Part shown: positions 10,242 through 23,526 of the stretch, piece by piece
Layout: every line of letters starts with the position of its first letter
How positions within the stretch are numbered: position 1 is the first letter of the stretch
Source: Owenia fusiformis
Lineage: Eukaryota > Annelida > Polychaeta > Sabellida > Oweniidae
Reading direction: 5' to 3'
DNA: 36,000 bases
Assembly: GCA_903813345.2 (NCBI GenBank)
Contig: CAIIXF020000072.1
Location: 1 to 36,000, forward strand
Position numbers and translations under genes: made by a program
Notes under the pieces: generated by a model
Told to the model about the DNA's origin: nothing
The model's input: only the letters and a program-made list of their open reading frames with translations
Databases searched by the model: none

Positions 10242-13200
10242 GCCGCGTAGCGAGTGTAGCTAGCGTAGCCAACGCATGCATTCTCCTAAGGTTACCTCTA
10301 TAGCCTCATAGCAAGTGTAGCTAGCGTAGCCACTGCATGCATACTCCTAAGGTTACATCTAGCACTCTGTAGTAGCGTAGCCAATGTAGCTAGCGTAGCC
10401 ATTGAATGCATGCTCCTGGGCTTACATCCAGACTCTGTGTAGCAGCGTAGTCAATGTAGCTAGCGTAGCCACTGAATGCATGCTCCTAGGCTTACATCTA
10501 GACCCTGTGTAGCAGCGTAGTCTAGTAGCTAGAGTAGCCTCCGAACGCCTGCTCCTAGGCTTACCTAAAGAACCTCTATAGCCGCGTAGCGAGTGTAGCT
10601 AGCGTAGTCACCGCATGCATGCTCCTTAGTTTACCTGTATACCCTCTGTAGTGGCGTAGCCAGTGTAGCTAGCGTAGCCACTGAATGCATGCTCCTAGGC
10701 TTACATCTAGATCCTGTGTATGTGCGTAGCGAGTGTAGCTAGCGTAGCCACCGCAAGCATGCTCCTTAGGTTACCTCTTTACCCTCTGTACCTGCATAGC
10801 CAGTGAAGCTAGCGTAGCCACTGAATGCATGCTCATAAGCTTACATCCAGACCCTGTGTAGCATCGTAGTCAGTGTAGCTAGAGTAGCCACCGAATGCCT
10901 GCTCCTAGGCTTACCTACAGAACCTCTGTAGCCGCTAAGCGAGTGAAGCTAGCGTAGCCACCGCATGCATGCTCCTAAAGTTACCTCTATACCCTCTATA
11001 GCCGCATAGAAGTGTAGCTAGCGTAGCCACTGCATGCATACTCCTTAGGTTACCTCTAGCACTAATTACTGGCCTAGCCAGTGTAGCTAGCGTAGCCACT
11101 GAATGCATGCTCCTGGGCTTACATCCAGACCCTGTGTAGCAGCGTAGTCAGTATTGCTAGCGTAGCCACTTAATGCATGCTCCTAGGCTTACATCCAGAC
11201 ACTGTGTAGCAGCGTAGTCAGAGTAGCTACCGTAGCAACTGAATGCCTGCTCCTAGGCTTACATCCAGACCCTGTTTAGCAGCGTAGTCAGTGTAGCTAG
11301 CGTAGCCACTGAATGCCTGCTCCTAGGCTTACATCCAGACCCTGTTTAGCAGCGTAGTGAGTGTACCTAGCGTAGCCATCGCATGCATGCTCCTTAGGTT
11401 ACCTCTATACCCTCTGTAGTGGTGTAGCCAGTGTACCTAGCGTAGCTACTGAATGCATGCTACTAGGCTTACATCCAGACACTGTGTACCTGCGTAGTCA
11501 GTGTAGCTAGCGTCGCCACCGAATGCATGCTCCTTGGCTTACATCAAGACCCTGTGTAGCAGCGTAGTCAGTGTAGCTAGCGTAACCACCAAATGCATGC
11601 TTCTAAGCTTACTTCCAGACCCTTTGTAGCGGCGTAGACAGTGTAGCAAGACCCTCTGTAGACAAGTAGCGTGTGCAGCTAGCGTAGACACCGCATGCAT
11701 GCTCTTAGTTTACCTGTATACCCTCTGTAGTGGCGTAGCCAGTGTAGCTAGCGTAGCCACTGAATGCATGCTCCTGGGCTTACATCTAGATCCTGTGTAG
11801 CAGCGTAGTCAGTGTAGTTAGCGTAGCCACTGAATGCATGCTCCTAAGCTTACATCCAGACCTTGTTTAGCTGCGTAGCTAGTGTAGCTAGCGTAGCCAC
11901 CTCATGCATGCTCCTTAGTTTACCTGTATATCCTCTGTAGTGGCGTAGATAGCGTAGCCACTGAATGCATGCTCCTGGGCTTACATCAAGACCCTCTGTA
12001 GCGAAGTAGCGAGTGCAGCTTAGTTTACCCGTATACCCCCCGTACTGGCGTAGCCAGTATAGCTAGCGTAGCCACTTAATGCATGCTCCTAGGCTTACAT
12101 CCAGACCCTGTGTAGCAGCGTAGTCAGAGTAGCTATCGTAGCAACTGAATGCCTGCTCCTAGGCTTACATCCAGACCCTGTGTAGCAGCGTAGTCGGAGT
12201 AGCTACCGTAGCAACTGAATGCCTGCTCCTAGGCTTACATCCAGACCCTGTTTAGCAGCGTATAGTCAGTGTAGCTAGCGTAGCCACTGAATGCCTGCTC
12301 CTAGGCTTATATCCAGACCCTGTTTAGCAGCGTAGTGAGTGTACCTAGCGTAGCCATCGCATGCATGCTCCTTAGGTTACCTCTATACCCTCTGTAGTGG
12401 TGTAGCCAGTGTACCTAGCGTAGCTACTGAATGCATGCTCCTAGGCTTACATCCAGACCCTGTGTACCTGCATAGTCAGTGTAGCTAGCGTCGCCACCAA
12501 ATGCATGCTCCTTGGCTTACATCAAGACCCTGTGTAGCAGCGTAGCCAGTGTAGCTAGCGTAGCTACTGAATGCATGCCCCTAGGCTTACATCCAGACCC
12601 ATTTTAGCCGCGTAGCTAGTGTAGCTAGCGTAGCCACCGCATGCATGCTCCTTAGGTTACCTCAATACCCTCTGTAGTGGTATAGCCAATGTAGCTAGCG
12701 TAGCACTTAATGCATGCTCCTAGGCTTACATCCAGACCCTGTGTAGCAGCGTAGTCAGAGTAGCTACCGTAGCAACTGAATGCATGCTCCTGGGCTTACA
12801 TCCAGACCCTGTGTAGCAGCGTAGTCAGTGTAGTTAGCGTAGCCACTGAATGCATGCTCCTAGGCTTACATCCAGACCTTGTTTAGCTGCGTAGCTAGTG
12901 TAGCTAGCGTAGCCACCTCATGCATGCTCCTTAGTTTACCTGTATATCCTCTGTAGTGGCGTAGATAGCGTAGCCACTGAATGCATGCTCCTGGGCTTAC
13001 ATCAAGACCCTCTGTAGCCAAGTAGCGAGTGCAGCTTAGTTTACCCGTATACCCCCCGTAGTGGCGTAGCCAGTATAGCTAGCGTAGCCACTTAATGCAT
13101 GCTCCTAGGCTTACATCCAGACACTGTGTAGCAGTGTAGTCAGAGTAGCTACCGTAGCAACTGAATGCCTGCTCCTAGGCTTACATCCAGACCCTGTTTA

Positions 13201-13318
13201 GCAGCGTAGTCAGTGTAGCTAGCGTAGCCACTGAATGCCTGCTCCTAGGCTTACATCCAGACCCTGTTAAGCAGCGTAGTGAGTGTACCTAGCGTAGCCA
13301 TCGCATGCATGCTCCTTA

Positions 13319-13597
13319 GGTTACCTCTATACCCTCTGTAGTGGTGTAGCCAGTGTACCTAGCGTAGCTACTGAATGCATGCTACTAGGCTTACATCCAG
13401 ACACTGTGTACCTGCGTAGTCAGTGTAGCTAGCGTCGCCACCGAATGCATGCTCCTTAGGTTACCTCTATACCCTCTGTAGTGGTGTAGCCAGTGTACCT
13501 AGCGTAGCTACTGAATGCATGCTACTAGGCTTACATCCAGACACTGTGTACCTGCGTAGTCAGTGTAGCTAGCGTCGCCACCGAATGCATGCTCCTT
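13319..13597 (+). repeat. 140-bp dimer doubling in the C1 tail
   Basis: Same arrangement as 9331-9609, at offset 3,988; the units start at 13319 and 13459. Confidence 0.88.
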
Positions 13598-14198
13598 GGC
13601 TTACATCAAGACCCTGTGTAGCAGCGTAGTCAGTGTAGCTAGCGTAGCCACCAAATGCATGCTTCTAAGCTTACTTCCAGACCCTTTGTAGCGGCGTAGA
13701 CAGTGTAGCAAGACCCTCTGTAGACAAGTAGCGTGTGCAGCTAGCGTAGACACCGCATGCATGCTCTTAGTTTACCTGTATACCCTCTGTAGTGGCGTAG
13801 CCAGTGTACCTAGCGTAGCTACTGAATGCATGCTACTAGGCTTACATCCAGACCTTGTTTAGCTGCGTAGCTAGTGTAGCTAGCGTAGCCACCGCATGCA
13901 TGCTCCTTAGGTTACCTCTATACACCCTCCGTAGTGGTATAGCCAATGTAGCTAGCGTAGCCACTGAATGCATGCTCCTAGGCTTACATCCAGACCTTGT
14001 TTAGCTGCGTAGCTAGCGTAGCCACCGCATGCATACTCCTTAGATTACCTCTATACACTCTGTGGTAGCGTACCCAGTGTAGCTAGCGGAGCCACTTAAT
14101 GCATGCTCCTAGGCTTACATCCAGACCTTGTGTAGCCGCGTAGCCAGTGTAGCTAGCGTAACTACCGCATACATTCTCCTAAGGTTACCTCTATAGTA

Positions 14199-14229
14199 TA
14201 TAGAGGGTATAGAGTCTATACCCTCTATA
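14199..14229. repeat. 31-bp foldback mark 4 (start of A2)
   Basis: Identical 14-bp arms and AGT loop, with A/C-type flanks. It lies 13,912 bp from mark 1. Confidence 0.93.
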
Positions 14230-16494
14230 GCCGCGTAGCGAGTGTAGCTAGCGTAGCCAACGCATGCATTCTCCTAAGGTTACCTCTATAGCCTCATAGC
14301 AAGTGTAGCTAGCGTAGCCACTGCATGCATACTCCTAAGGTTACATCTAGCACTCTGTAGTAGCGTAGCCAATGTAGCTAGCGTAGCCATTGAATGCATG
14401 CTCCTGGGCTTACATCCAGACTCTGTGTAGCAGCGTAGTCAATGTAGCTAGCGTAGCCACTGAATGCATGCTCCTAGGCTTACATCTAGACCCTGTGTAG
14501 CAGCGTAGTCTAGTAGCTAGAGTAGCCTCCGAACGCCTGCTCCTAGGCTTACCTAAAGAACCTCTATAGCCGCGTAGCGAGTGTAGCTAGCGTAGTCACC
14601 GCATGCATGCTCCTTAGTTTACCTGTATACCCTCTGTAGTGGCGTAGCCAGTGTAGCTAGCGTAGCCACTGAATGCATGCTCCTAGGCTTACATCTAGAT
14701 CCTGTGTATGTGCGTAGCGAGTGTAGCTAGCGTAGCCACCGCAAGCATGCTCCTTAGGTTACCTCTTTACCCTCTGTACCTGCATAGCCAGTGAAGCTAG
14801 CGTAGCCACTGAATGCATGCTCATAAGCTTACATCCAGACCCTGTGTAGCATCGTAGTCAGTGTAGCTAGAGTAGCCACCGAATGCCTGCTCCTAGGCTT
14901 ACCTACAGAACCTCTGTAGCCGCTAAGCGAGTGAAGCTAGCGTAGCCACCGCATGCATGCTCCTAAAGTTACCTCTATACCCTCTATAGCCGCATAGAAG
15001 TGTAGCTAGCGTAGCCACTGCATGCATACTCCTTAGGTTACCTCTAGCACTAATTACTGGCCTAGCCAGTGTAGCTAGCGTAGCCACTGAATGCATGCTC
15101 CTGGGCTTACATCCAGACCCTGTGTAGCAGCGTAGTCAGTATTGCTAGCGTAGCCACTTAATGCATGCTCCTAGGCTTACATCCAGACACTGTGTAGCAG
15201 CGTAGTCAGAGTAGCTACCGTAGCAACTGAATGCCTGCTCCTAGGCTTACATCCAGACCCTGTTTAGCAGCGTAGTCAGTGTAGCTAGCGTAGCCACTGA
15301 ATGCCTGCTCCTAGGCTTACATCCAGACCCTGTTTAGCAGCGTAGTGAGTGTACCTAGCGTAGCCATCGCATGCATGCTCCTTAGGTTACCTCTATACCC
15401 TCTGTAGTGGTGTAGCCAGTGTACCTAGCGTAGCTACTGAATGCATGCTACTAGGCTTACATCCAGACACTGTGTACCTGCGTAGTCAGTGTAGCTAGCG
15501 TCGCCACCGAATGCATGCTCCTTGGCTTACATCAAGACCCTGTGTAGCAGCGTAGTCAGTGTAGCTAGCGTAACCACCAAATGCATGCTTCTAAGCTTAC
15601 TTCCAGACCCTTTGTAGCGGCGTAGACAGTGTAGCAAGACCCTCTGTAGACAAGTAGCGTGTGCAGCTAGCGTAGACACCGCATGCATGCTCTTAGTTTA
15701 CCTGTATACCCTCTGTAGTGGCGTAGCCAGTGTAGCATGCCCCTAGGCTTACATCCAGACCCTTTTAAGCCGCGTAGCTAGTGTAGCTAGCGTAGCCACC
15801 ACATGCATGCTCCTTAGGTTACCTCAATACCCTCTGTAGTGGTATAGCCAATGTAGCTAGCGTAGCCACTTAATGCATGCTCCTAGGCTTACATCCAGAC
15901 CCTGTGTAGCAGCGTAGTCAGAGTAGCTACCGTAGCAACTGAATGCCTGCTCCTAGGCTTACATCCAGACCCTGTGTAGCAGCGTAGTCAGAGTAGCTAG
16001 CCATTGAATGCATGCTCCTAGGCTTACATCCAGACCCTGATTAGCTGCGTAGCTAGTGTAGCTAGCGTAGCCACCGCATGCATGGTCCTTAGGTTACCTC
16101 TATACCCTCCGTCGTGGTATATCCAATGTAGCTAGTGTAGCCACTGAATGCATGCTCCTAGGCTTACATCCAGACCCTGTGTAGCAGCGTAGTCAGTATT
16201 GCTAGCGTAGCCACTTAATGCATGCTCCTAGGCTTACATCCAGACACTGTGTAGCAGCGTAGTCAGAGTAGCTACCGTAGCAACTGAATGCCTGCTCCTA
16301 GGCTTACATCCAGACCCTGTTTAGCAGCGTAGTCAGTGTAGCTAGCGTAGCCACTGAATGCCTGCTCCTAGGCTTACATCCAGACCCTGTTTAGCAGCGT
16401 AGTGAGTGTACCTAGCGTAGCCATCGCATGCATGCTCCTTAGGTTACCTCTATACCCTCTGTAGTGGTGTAGCCAGTGTACCTAGCGTAGCTAC

Positions 16495-17299
16495 TGAATG
16501 CATGCTCCTAGGCTTACATCCAGACCCTGATTAGCTGCGTAGCTAGTGTAGCTAGCGTAGCCACCGCATGCATGGTCCTTAGGTTACCTCTATACCCTCC
16601 GTCATGGTATATCCAATGTAGCTAGTGTAGCCACTGAATGCATGCTCCTAGGCTTACATCCAGACCCTGTGTAGCAGCGTAGTCAGTGTAGCTAGCCACT
16701 GAATGCATGCTCCTAGGCTTACATCCAGACCCTGTTTAGCTGCGTAGCTAGTGTAGCTAGCGTAGCCACCGCATGCATGGTCCTTAGGTTACCTCTATAC
16801 CCTCCGTCGTGGTATATCCAATGTAGCTAGTGTAGCCACTGAATGCATGCTCCTAGGCTTACATCCAGACCCTGTGTAGCAGCGTAGTCAGTGTAGCTAG
16901 CCACTGAATGCATGCTCCTAGGCTTACATCCAGACCCTGTTTAGCTGCGTAGCTAGTGTAGCTAGCGTAGCCACCGCATGCATGGTCCTTAGGTTACCTC
17001 TATACCCTCCGTCGTGGTATATCCAATGTAGCTAGTGTAGCCACTGAATGCATGCTCCTAGGCTTACATCCAGACCCTGTGTAGCAGCGTAGTCAGTGTA
17101 GCTAGCCACTGAATGCATGCTCCTAGGCTTACATCCAGACCCTGTTTAGCTGCGTAGCTAGTGTAGCTAGCGTAGCCACCGCATGCATGGTCCTTAGGTT
17201 ACCTCTATACCCTCCGTCGTGGTATATCCAATGTAGCTAGTGTAGCCACTGAATGCATGCTCCTAGGCTTACATCTAGACCCTGTGTAGCAGCGTAGTC
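16495..17299 (+). repeat. 205-bp trimer array in A2
   Basis: This is the same array as 2583-3387. The CATGGTCC marks are at 16573, 16778, 16983 and 17188, again 205 bp apart, with the outlier at 16083. The copy number equals that in A1. One substitution, A at 16604, turns GTCGTGG into GTCATGG in the first unit only. Confidence 0.9.
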
Positions 17300-17830
17300 T
17301 AGTAGCTAGAGTAGCCTCCGAACGCCTGCTCCTAGGCTTACCTCAAGAACCTCTGTAGTCGCGTAGCCAGTTTAGCTAGCGTAGTCAGCGCATGCATGCT
17401 CCTTAGTTTACCTGTATACCCTCTTTAGTGGCGTAAGCCAGTGTAGTTTGCGAAGCCAATGAATGCATGCTCCTAAGCTTACTTCCAGACCCTTTGTAGC
17501 GGCGTAGACAGTGTAGCTAGCGTAGCCACTGCATGCATGCTCCAAAGGTTACTTCTATACCCTCAGTAGTCGCGTAGCGAGTGTAGCTAGCGTAGCCACC
17601 GCATGCATACTCATTAGGTTATCTCTATACACTCTAAAGTGGCGTAGCCGGTGTAGCGCTAGCGTAGCCACTGAATGCATGCATGCTCCCATGCTCCAGA
17701 CCCTGTGTAGCAGTGTAGTCAGTGTAGCTAGCGTAACCACCGAATGCATGCTCCTAGGCTTACCTTAAGAACCTCTGTAACCGCGTAGCGAGTTTAGCTA
17801 GCGTAGCCACCGCCACCTTTATACCCTCTG

Positions 17831-17843
17831 TAGTGTAGTGTAG
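17831..17843 (+). repeat. 5-bp slippage gain private to A2
   Basis: TAGTG is repeated (TAGTGTAGTGTAG) where A1 (near 3921) and A3 (near 33675) read TAGTGGTGTAG. It looks like short tandem slippage and accounts for the whole 5-bp length difference between A1 and A2. Confidence 0.85.
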
Positions 17844-20800
17844 TAGCCAGTGTAGCTTGAGTAGCCAATGAATGCATGCTCCTAAGCTTACTTCCAGACC
17901 CTTTGTAGTGGCGTAGCCAGTGTAGCTAGCGTAGCCACTGAATGCATGCTCTTAACTTACATCCAGACCCTGTGTAGTAACGTAGTCAGAGTAGCTAGAT
18001 TAGACTCCGAATGCCTGCTCCTAGGCTTACCTTAAGAACCTCTGTAACCGCGTAGCGAGTTTAGCTAGCGTAGCCACCGCCACCTTTATACCCTCTGTAG
18101 TGTTGTAGCCAGTGTAGCTTGTGTAGCCAATGAATGCATGCTCCTAAGCTTACTTCCAGACCCTTTGTAGCGGCGTAGGCACTGTAGCTAGCGTAGCCAC
18201 TGCATGCATGCTCCAAAGGTTACTTCTATACCCTCAGTAGTCGCGTAGCGAGTGTAGCTAGCGTAGCCACCGCATGCATACTCATTAGGTCACCTCTATA
18301 CATTCTGTAGTGGCGTAGCCACTGTAGCTAGCGTAGCCACCACATGCTGCCTCCAAAGGTTCTATACCCTCTGTAGTCGCGTAGCCAGTTTAGCTAGCTA
18401 GCCACTGAATGCATGCTCCTAGGCTTACATCCAGACCCTGTTTAGCTGCGTAGCTAGTGTAGCTAGCGTAGCCACCGCATGCATGCTCCTTAGGTTACCT
18501 CTATACCCAAGTAGTTGCTTAGCCACTAAATGCATGCTCCTAGGCTTACCTCCAGAACCTATGTAGCCGCGTAGGGAGTATAGCTAGCGTAGACACCGCA
18601 TGCATGCTCCTTAGTTTATCCGTATACCCCCCGTAGTGGCGTAGCCAGTATAGCTAGCGTAGCCACTTAATGCATGCTCCTAGGCTTACATCCAGACCCT
18701 GTGTAGCAGCGTAGTCAGAGTAGCTACCGTAGCAACTGAATGCATGCTCCTAGGCTTACATCCAGACCCTGTGTAGCTGCATAGTCAGTGAAGCTAGCGT
18801 GGCCACTGAATGCATGCTTGTAAGCTTACATCCAGACCCTGTGTAGCATCGTAGACGGTGTAGCTAGAGTAGCCACCGAATGCCTGCTCCTAGGCTTACC
18901 TATAGAACCTCTGTAGCCGCTTAGCGAGTGAAGCTAGCGTAGCCACCGCATGCATGCTCCTTAGGTTACCTCTATACCCAAGTAGTTGCTTAGCCACTAA
19001 ATGCATGCTCTTAGGCTTACATCCAGACCCTCTGCATATCCAGTGTATACTTGCATGTAGTCGCCACTGCATGCCTGCTCCTAGGCTTACCTCCAGTACC
19101 TATGTAGCAGCGTTGTCAGTGTAGCTAGCGTAGCCACTGCATGCTCCCATGCTCCAGACCCTGTGTAGCAGTGTAGTCAGTGTAGCTAGCGTAACCACCG
19201 AATGCATCCTCCTAGGCTTACCTTAAGAACCTCTGTAACCGCGTAGCGAGTTTAGCTAGCGTAGCCACCGCCACCTTTATACCCTCTGTAGTGTTGTAGC
19301 CAGTGTAGCTAGCGTAGCCACTGCATGCATGCTCCAAAGGTTACTTCTATACCCTCAGTAGTCGCGTAGCAAGTGTAGCTAGCGTAGCCACTGCATGCAT
19401 ACTCCTAAGGTTACCTCTAGCACCCTGTAGTGACGTAGCCAGTGTAGCTAGCTAGCGTAGCCACTGAATGCATGCTCCTGGGCTTACATCCAGACCCTGT
19501 GTAGCAGTGTAGTCAGTGTAGCTAGCGTAGCCACTGAATGCATGCTCCTAGGCTTACATTCAGACCCTGTTTAGCAGCGTAGTCAGTGTAGCTAGCGTAG
19601 CCACCGCATGCATGCTCCTTAGGTTACCTCTATACCCTCCGTAGTGGTATAGCCAATGTAGCTAGCGTAGCCACTGAATGCATGCTCCTAGGCTTACATC
19701 CAGACCCTGTGTAGTAGCGTAGTCAGAGCATACTCATAAGGTTACCATCCTAGGCTTACATCTAGACACTGTGTAGCAGCGTAGTCTAGTAGCTAGTGTA
19801 GCCTCCGAACGCCTGCTCCTAGGCTTACCTCAAGAACCTCTGTAGCCGCGTAGCGAGTGTAACTAGCGTAGCCACCTCATGCATGCTCCTTAGGTTACCT
19901 CTATACCCTCTGTACCCGCGTAGCCAGTGAAGCTAGCGTAGCCACTGAATGCATGCTCATAAGCTTACATCCAGACCCTGTGTGGCATCGTAGTCAGTGT
20001 AGCTAGAGTGGCCACCGAATGCCTGCTTCTGGGCTTACATCCAGACCCTGTGTAGTAGCGTAGTCAGTGTAGCTAGCGTAGCCACTGAATGCATGCTCCT
20101 AGGCTTACATCCAGACCCTGTGTAGCAGCGTAGTCAGTGTAGCTAGCGTAACCACCGAATGCATGCTCCTAGGCTTACATCCAGACCCTGTGTATGCGCA
20201 TAGCGAGTGTACCTAGCGTAGCCACCGCATGCATACTCCTTAGGTTACCTCTATACCCTCTGTAGTGGTGTAGCCAGTTTAGCTAGCGTAGCCACAACAT
20301 GCTGCCTCCAAAGGTTCTATACCCTCTGTAATCGCGTAGTGAGTGTAGCTAGCGTATGCACAGCATGCATTCACCTAAGGTTCGCAGTCGCGTGGGCATT
20401 GTAGCTAGCGTAGCCACTGAATGCATGCTCCTAGGCTTACCTCAAGAACCTCTGTAGCCGCGTTGCTAGTGTAAATAGCGTAGCCACCGCATGCGTGCTC
20501 CTTAGGTTACCTCTATACCCTCTGTAGCCACTAAAATGCATGCTCTTAGGCTTACATCAAGACCCTCTGCATATCCAGTGTATACTTGCATGTAGTCGCC
20601 ACTGCATGCCTGCTCCTAGGCTTACCTCCAGTACCTATGTAGCAGCGTTGTCAGTGTAGCTAGCGTAGCCACTGAATGCATGTTCCTAGGCTTACATCCA
20701 GACCCTGTGTATGCACGTAGCGAATGTAGCTAGCGTAACCACCGCATGCATGCTCCTAAGGTTACCTTTATACCCTCTGTACCCGCTGAGCCAGTGAAGC

Positions 20801-21695
20801 TAGCGTAGCCACTGAATGCATGCTCGTAAGCTTACATCCAGACCCTGTGTAACATCGTAGTCAGTGTAGTTAGAGTAGCCACCGAATGCCTGCTCCAAGG
20901 TTTACCTACAGAACCTCTGTAGCCGCTTAGCGAGTGAAGCTAGCGTAGCCACCGCATGCATTCTCCTAAGGTTACCTCTATACCCTCTGTAGTGGTATAG
21001 TCAATGTAGCTAGCGTAGCCACTGAATGTATGCTCCTAGGCGTACATCCAGACCCTGTTTAGCACAGATCCTGTGTAGCAGCGTAGTCATTGTAGCTAGA
21101 GTAGCCACCGAATGCCTGCTCCTAGGCTTACCTATAGAACCCCTGTAGCCGCTAAGCGAGTGAAGCTAGCGTAGCCACCGCATGCATGCTCCTAGACTTA
21201 CCTCCAGAACCTATGTAGCTGCGTAGCGAGTGTAGCTAGCGTAGCCACCGCATGCATTCTCCTAAGGTTACCTCTATACCCTCTATAGCCGAATAGCAAG
21301 TGTAGCTAGCGTAGCCACTGAATGCATGAACCTAGGCTTACATCCAGACCCTGTGTACCACCATAGCAGCGTAGTCAGTGTTGCTAGCGTAACACTGAAT
21401 GCATGCTCCTAGGCTTACATCCAGACCCTTTTAAGCCGCGTAGCTAGCGTAGCTACTGCATACATTCTCCTAAGCCTTTATACCCTCTGTAGCCGCGTAG
21501 CAAGTGTAGCTAGCGTAGCCACCGCATGCATACTCCTTAGATTACCTCTATACACTCTGTGGTAGCGTGCCCAGTGTAGCTAGCGGAGCCACTTAATGCA
21601 TGCTCCTAGGCTTACATCCAGACCTTGTGTAGCCGCGTAGCCAGTGTAGCTAGCGTAGCTACCGCATACATTCTCCTAAGGTTACCTCTATAGTA

Positions 21696-21726
21696 TATAG
21701 AGGGTATAGAGTCTATACCCTCTATA
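21696..21726. repeat. 31-bp foldback mark 5 (start of B2)
   Basis: Identical arms and loop, with B-type flanks as at 7779. It lies 13,917 bp from mark 2. Confidence 0.93.
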
Positions 21727-23247
21727 GCCGCGTAGCGAGTGTAGCTAGTGTAGCCAACGCATGCATTCTCCTAAGGTTACCTCTATAGCCTCATAGCAAG
21801 TGTAGCTAGCGTAGCCACTGCATGCATACTCCTAAGGTTACATCTAGCACTCTGTAGTAGCGTAGCCAATGTAGCTAGCGTAGCCATTGAATGCATGCTC
21901 CTGGGCTTACATCCAGACTCTGTGTAGCAGCGTAGTCAATGTAGCTAGCGTAGCCACTGAATGCATGCTCCTAGGCTTACATCTAGACCCTGTGTAGCAG
22001 CGTAGTCTAGTAGCTAGAGTAGCCTCCGAACGCCTGCTCCTAGGCTTACCTAAAGAACCTCTATAGCCGCGTAGCGAGTGTAGCTAGCGTAGTCACCGCA
22101 TGCATGCTCCTTAGTTTACCTGTATACCCTCTGTAGTGGCGTAGCCAGTGTAGCTAGCGTAGCCACTGAATGCATGCTCCTAGGCTTACATCCAGATCCT
22201 GTGTATGCGCGTAGCGAGTGTAGCTAGCGTAGCCACCGCAAGCATGCTCCTTAGGTTACCTCTTTACCCTCTGTACCCGCATAGCCAGTGAAGCTAGCGT
22301 AGCCACTGAATGCATGCTCATAAGCTTACATCCAGACCCTGTGTAGCATCGTAGTCAGTGTAGCTAGAGTAGCCACCGAATGCCTGCTCCTAGGCTTACC
22401 TACAGAACCTCTGTAGCCGCTAAGCGAGTGAAGCTAGCGTAGCCACCGCATGCATGCTCCTTAGGTTACCTCTATACCCAAGTAGTTGCTTAGCCACTAA
22501 ATGCATGCTCCTAGGCTTACCTCCAGAGCCTATGTAGCCGCGTAGCGAGTGTAACTAGCGTAACCACCGCATGCATGCTCCTAAAATTACCTCTATACCC
22601 TCTATAGCCGCATAGAAGTGTAGCTAGCGTAGCCTATGCATGCATACTCCTTAGGTTACCTCTAGCACTAATTACTGGCGTAGCCAGTGTAGCTAGCGTA
22701 GCCACTGAATGCATGCTCCTGGGCTTACATCCAGACCCTGTGTAGCAGCGTAGTCAGTGTAGTTAGCGTAGCCACTGAATGCATGCTCCTAGGCTTACAT
22801 CCAGACCTTGTTTAGCTGCGTAGCTAGTGTAGCTAGCGTAGCCACCTCATGCATGCTCCTTAGTTTACCTGTATATCCTCTGTAGTGGCGTAGATAGCGT
22901 AGCCACTGAATGCATGCTCCTGGGCTTACATCAAGACCCTCTGTAGCCAAGTAGCGAGTGCAGCTTAGTTTACCCGTATACCCCCCGTAGTGGCGTAGCC
23001 AGTATAGCTAGCGTAGCCACTTAATGCATGCTCCTAGGCTTACATCCAGACACTGTGTAGCAGTGTAGTCAGAGTAGCTACCGTAGCAACTGAATGCCTG
23101 CTCCTAGGCTTACATCCAGACCCTGTTTAGCAGCGTAGTCAGTGTAGCTAGCGTAGCCACTGAATGCCTGCTCCTAGGCTTACATCCAGACCCTGTTAAG
23201 CAGCGTAGTGAGTGTACCTAGCGTAGCCATCGCATGCATGCTCCTTA

Positions 23248-23526
23248 GGTTACCTCTATACCCTCTGTAGTGGTGTAGCCAGTGTACCTAGCGTAGCTAC
23301 TGAATGCATGCTACTAGGCTTACATCCAGACACTGTGTACCTGCGTAGTCAGTGTAGCTAGCGTCGCCACCGAATGCATGCTCCTTAGGTTACCTCTATA
23401 CCCTCTGTAGTGGTGTAGCCAGTGTACCTAGCGTAGCTACTGAATGCATGCTACTAGGCTTACATCCAGACACTGTGTACCTGCGTAGTCAGTGTAGCTA
23501 GCGTCGCCACCGAATGCATGCTCCTT
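23248..23526 (+). repeat. 140-bp dimer doubling in the B2 tail
   Basis: Same arrangement as 9331-9609, at offset 13,917. Confidence 0.88.

Larger units (their letters stand above)
10205..14192 (+). repeat. Higher-order block C, copy 1 (3,988 bp)
   Basis: C is a composite of three parts. 10205-11747 is the A head. 11748 to about 12774 is a diverged copy of the start of the B tail (offset about 2,972 from 8941), with extra X monomers. About 12775-14192 is the B/C tail nearly unchanged. The order head, tail-like, tail suggests C arose by joining an A-type head to tandem tail copies through unequal exchange (inference). Roughly 57 monomers; no gene seen. The copy at 24122 differs by an 11-bp insertion and a few substitutions, such as G at 12003 against C at 25931, and A at 12311 against C at 26239. 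Confidence 0.92.
14193..21689 (+). repeat. Higher-order block A, copy 2 (7,497 bp)
   Basis: This block repeats 281-7772 at offset 13,912, rising to 13,917 after a 5-bp gain at 17831-17843. Differences noticed by eye are few: C784 to T14696, G2692 to A16604 (a CpG to CpA change), T4405 to C18322 and C6479 to G20396. All nested repeats described for copy 1 are kept in the same order. A recent copy of the 13.9-kb unit, or ongoing homogenisation, would explain this. No gene is visible. Confidence 0.93.
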
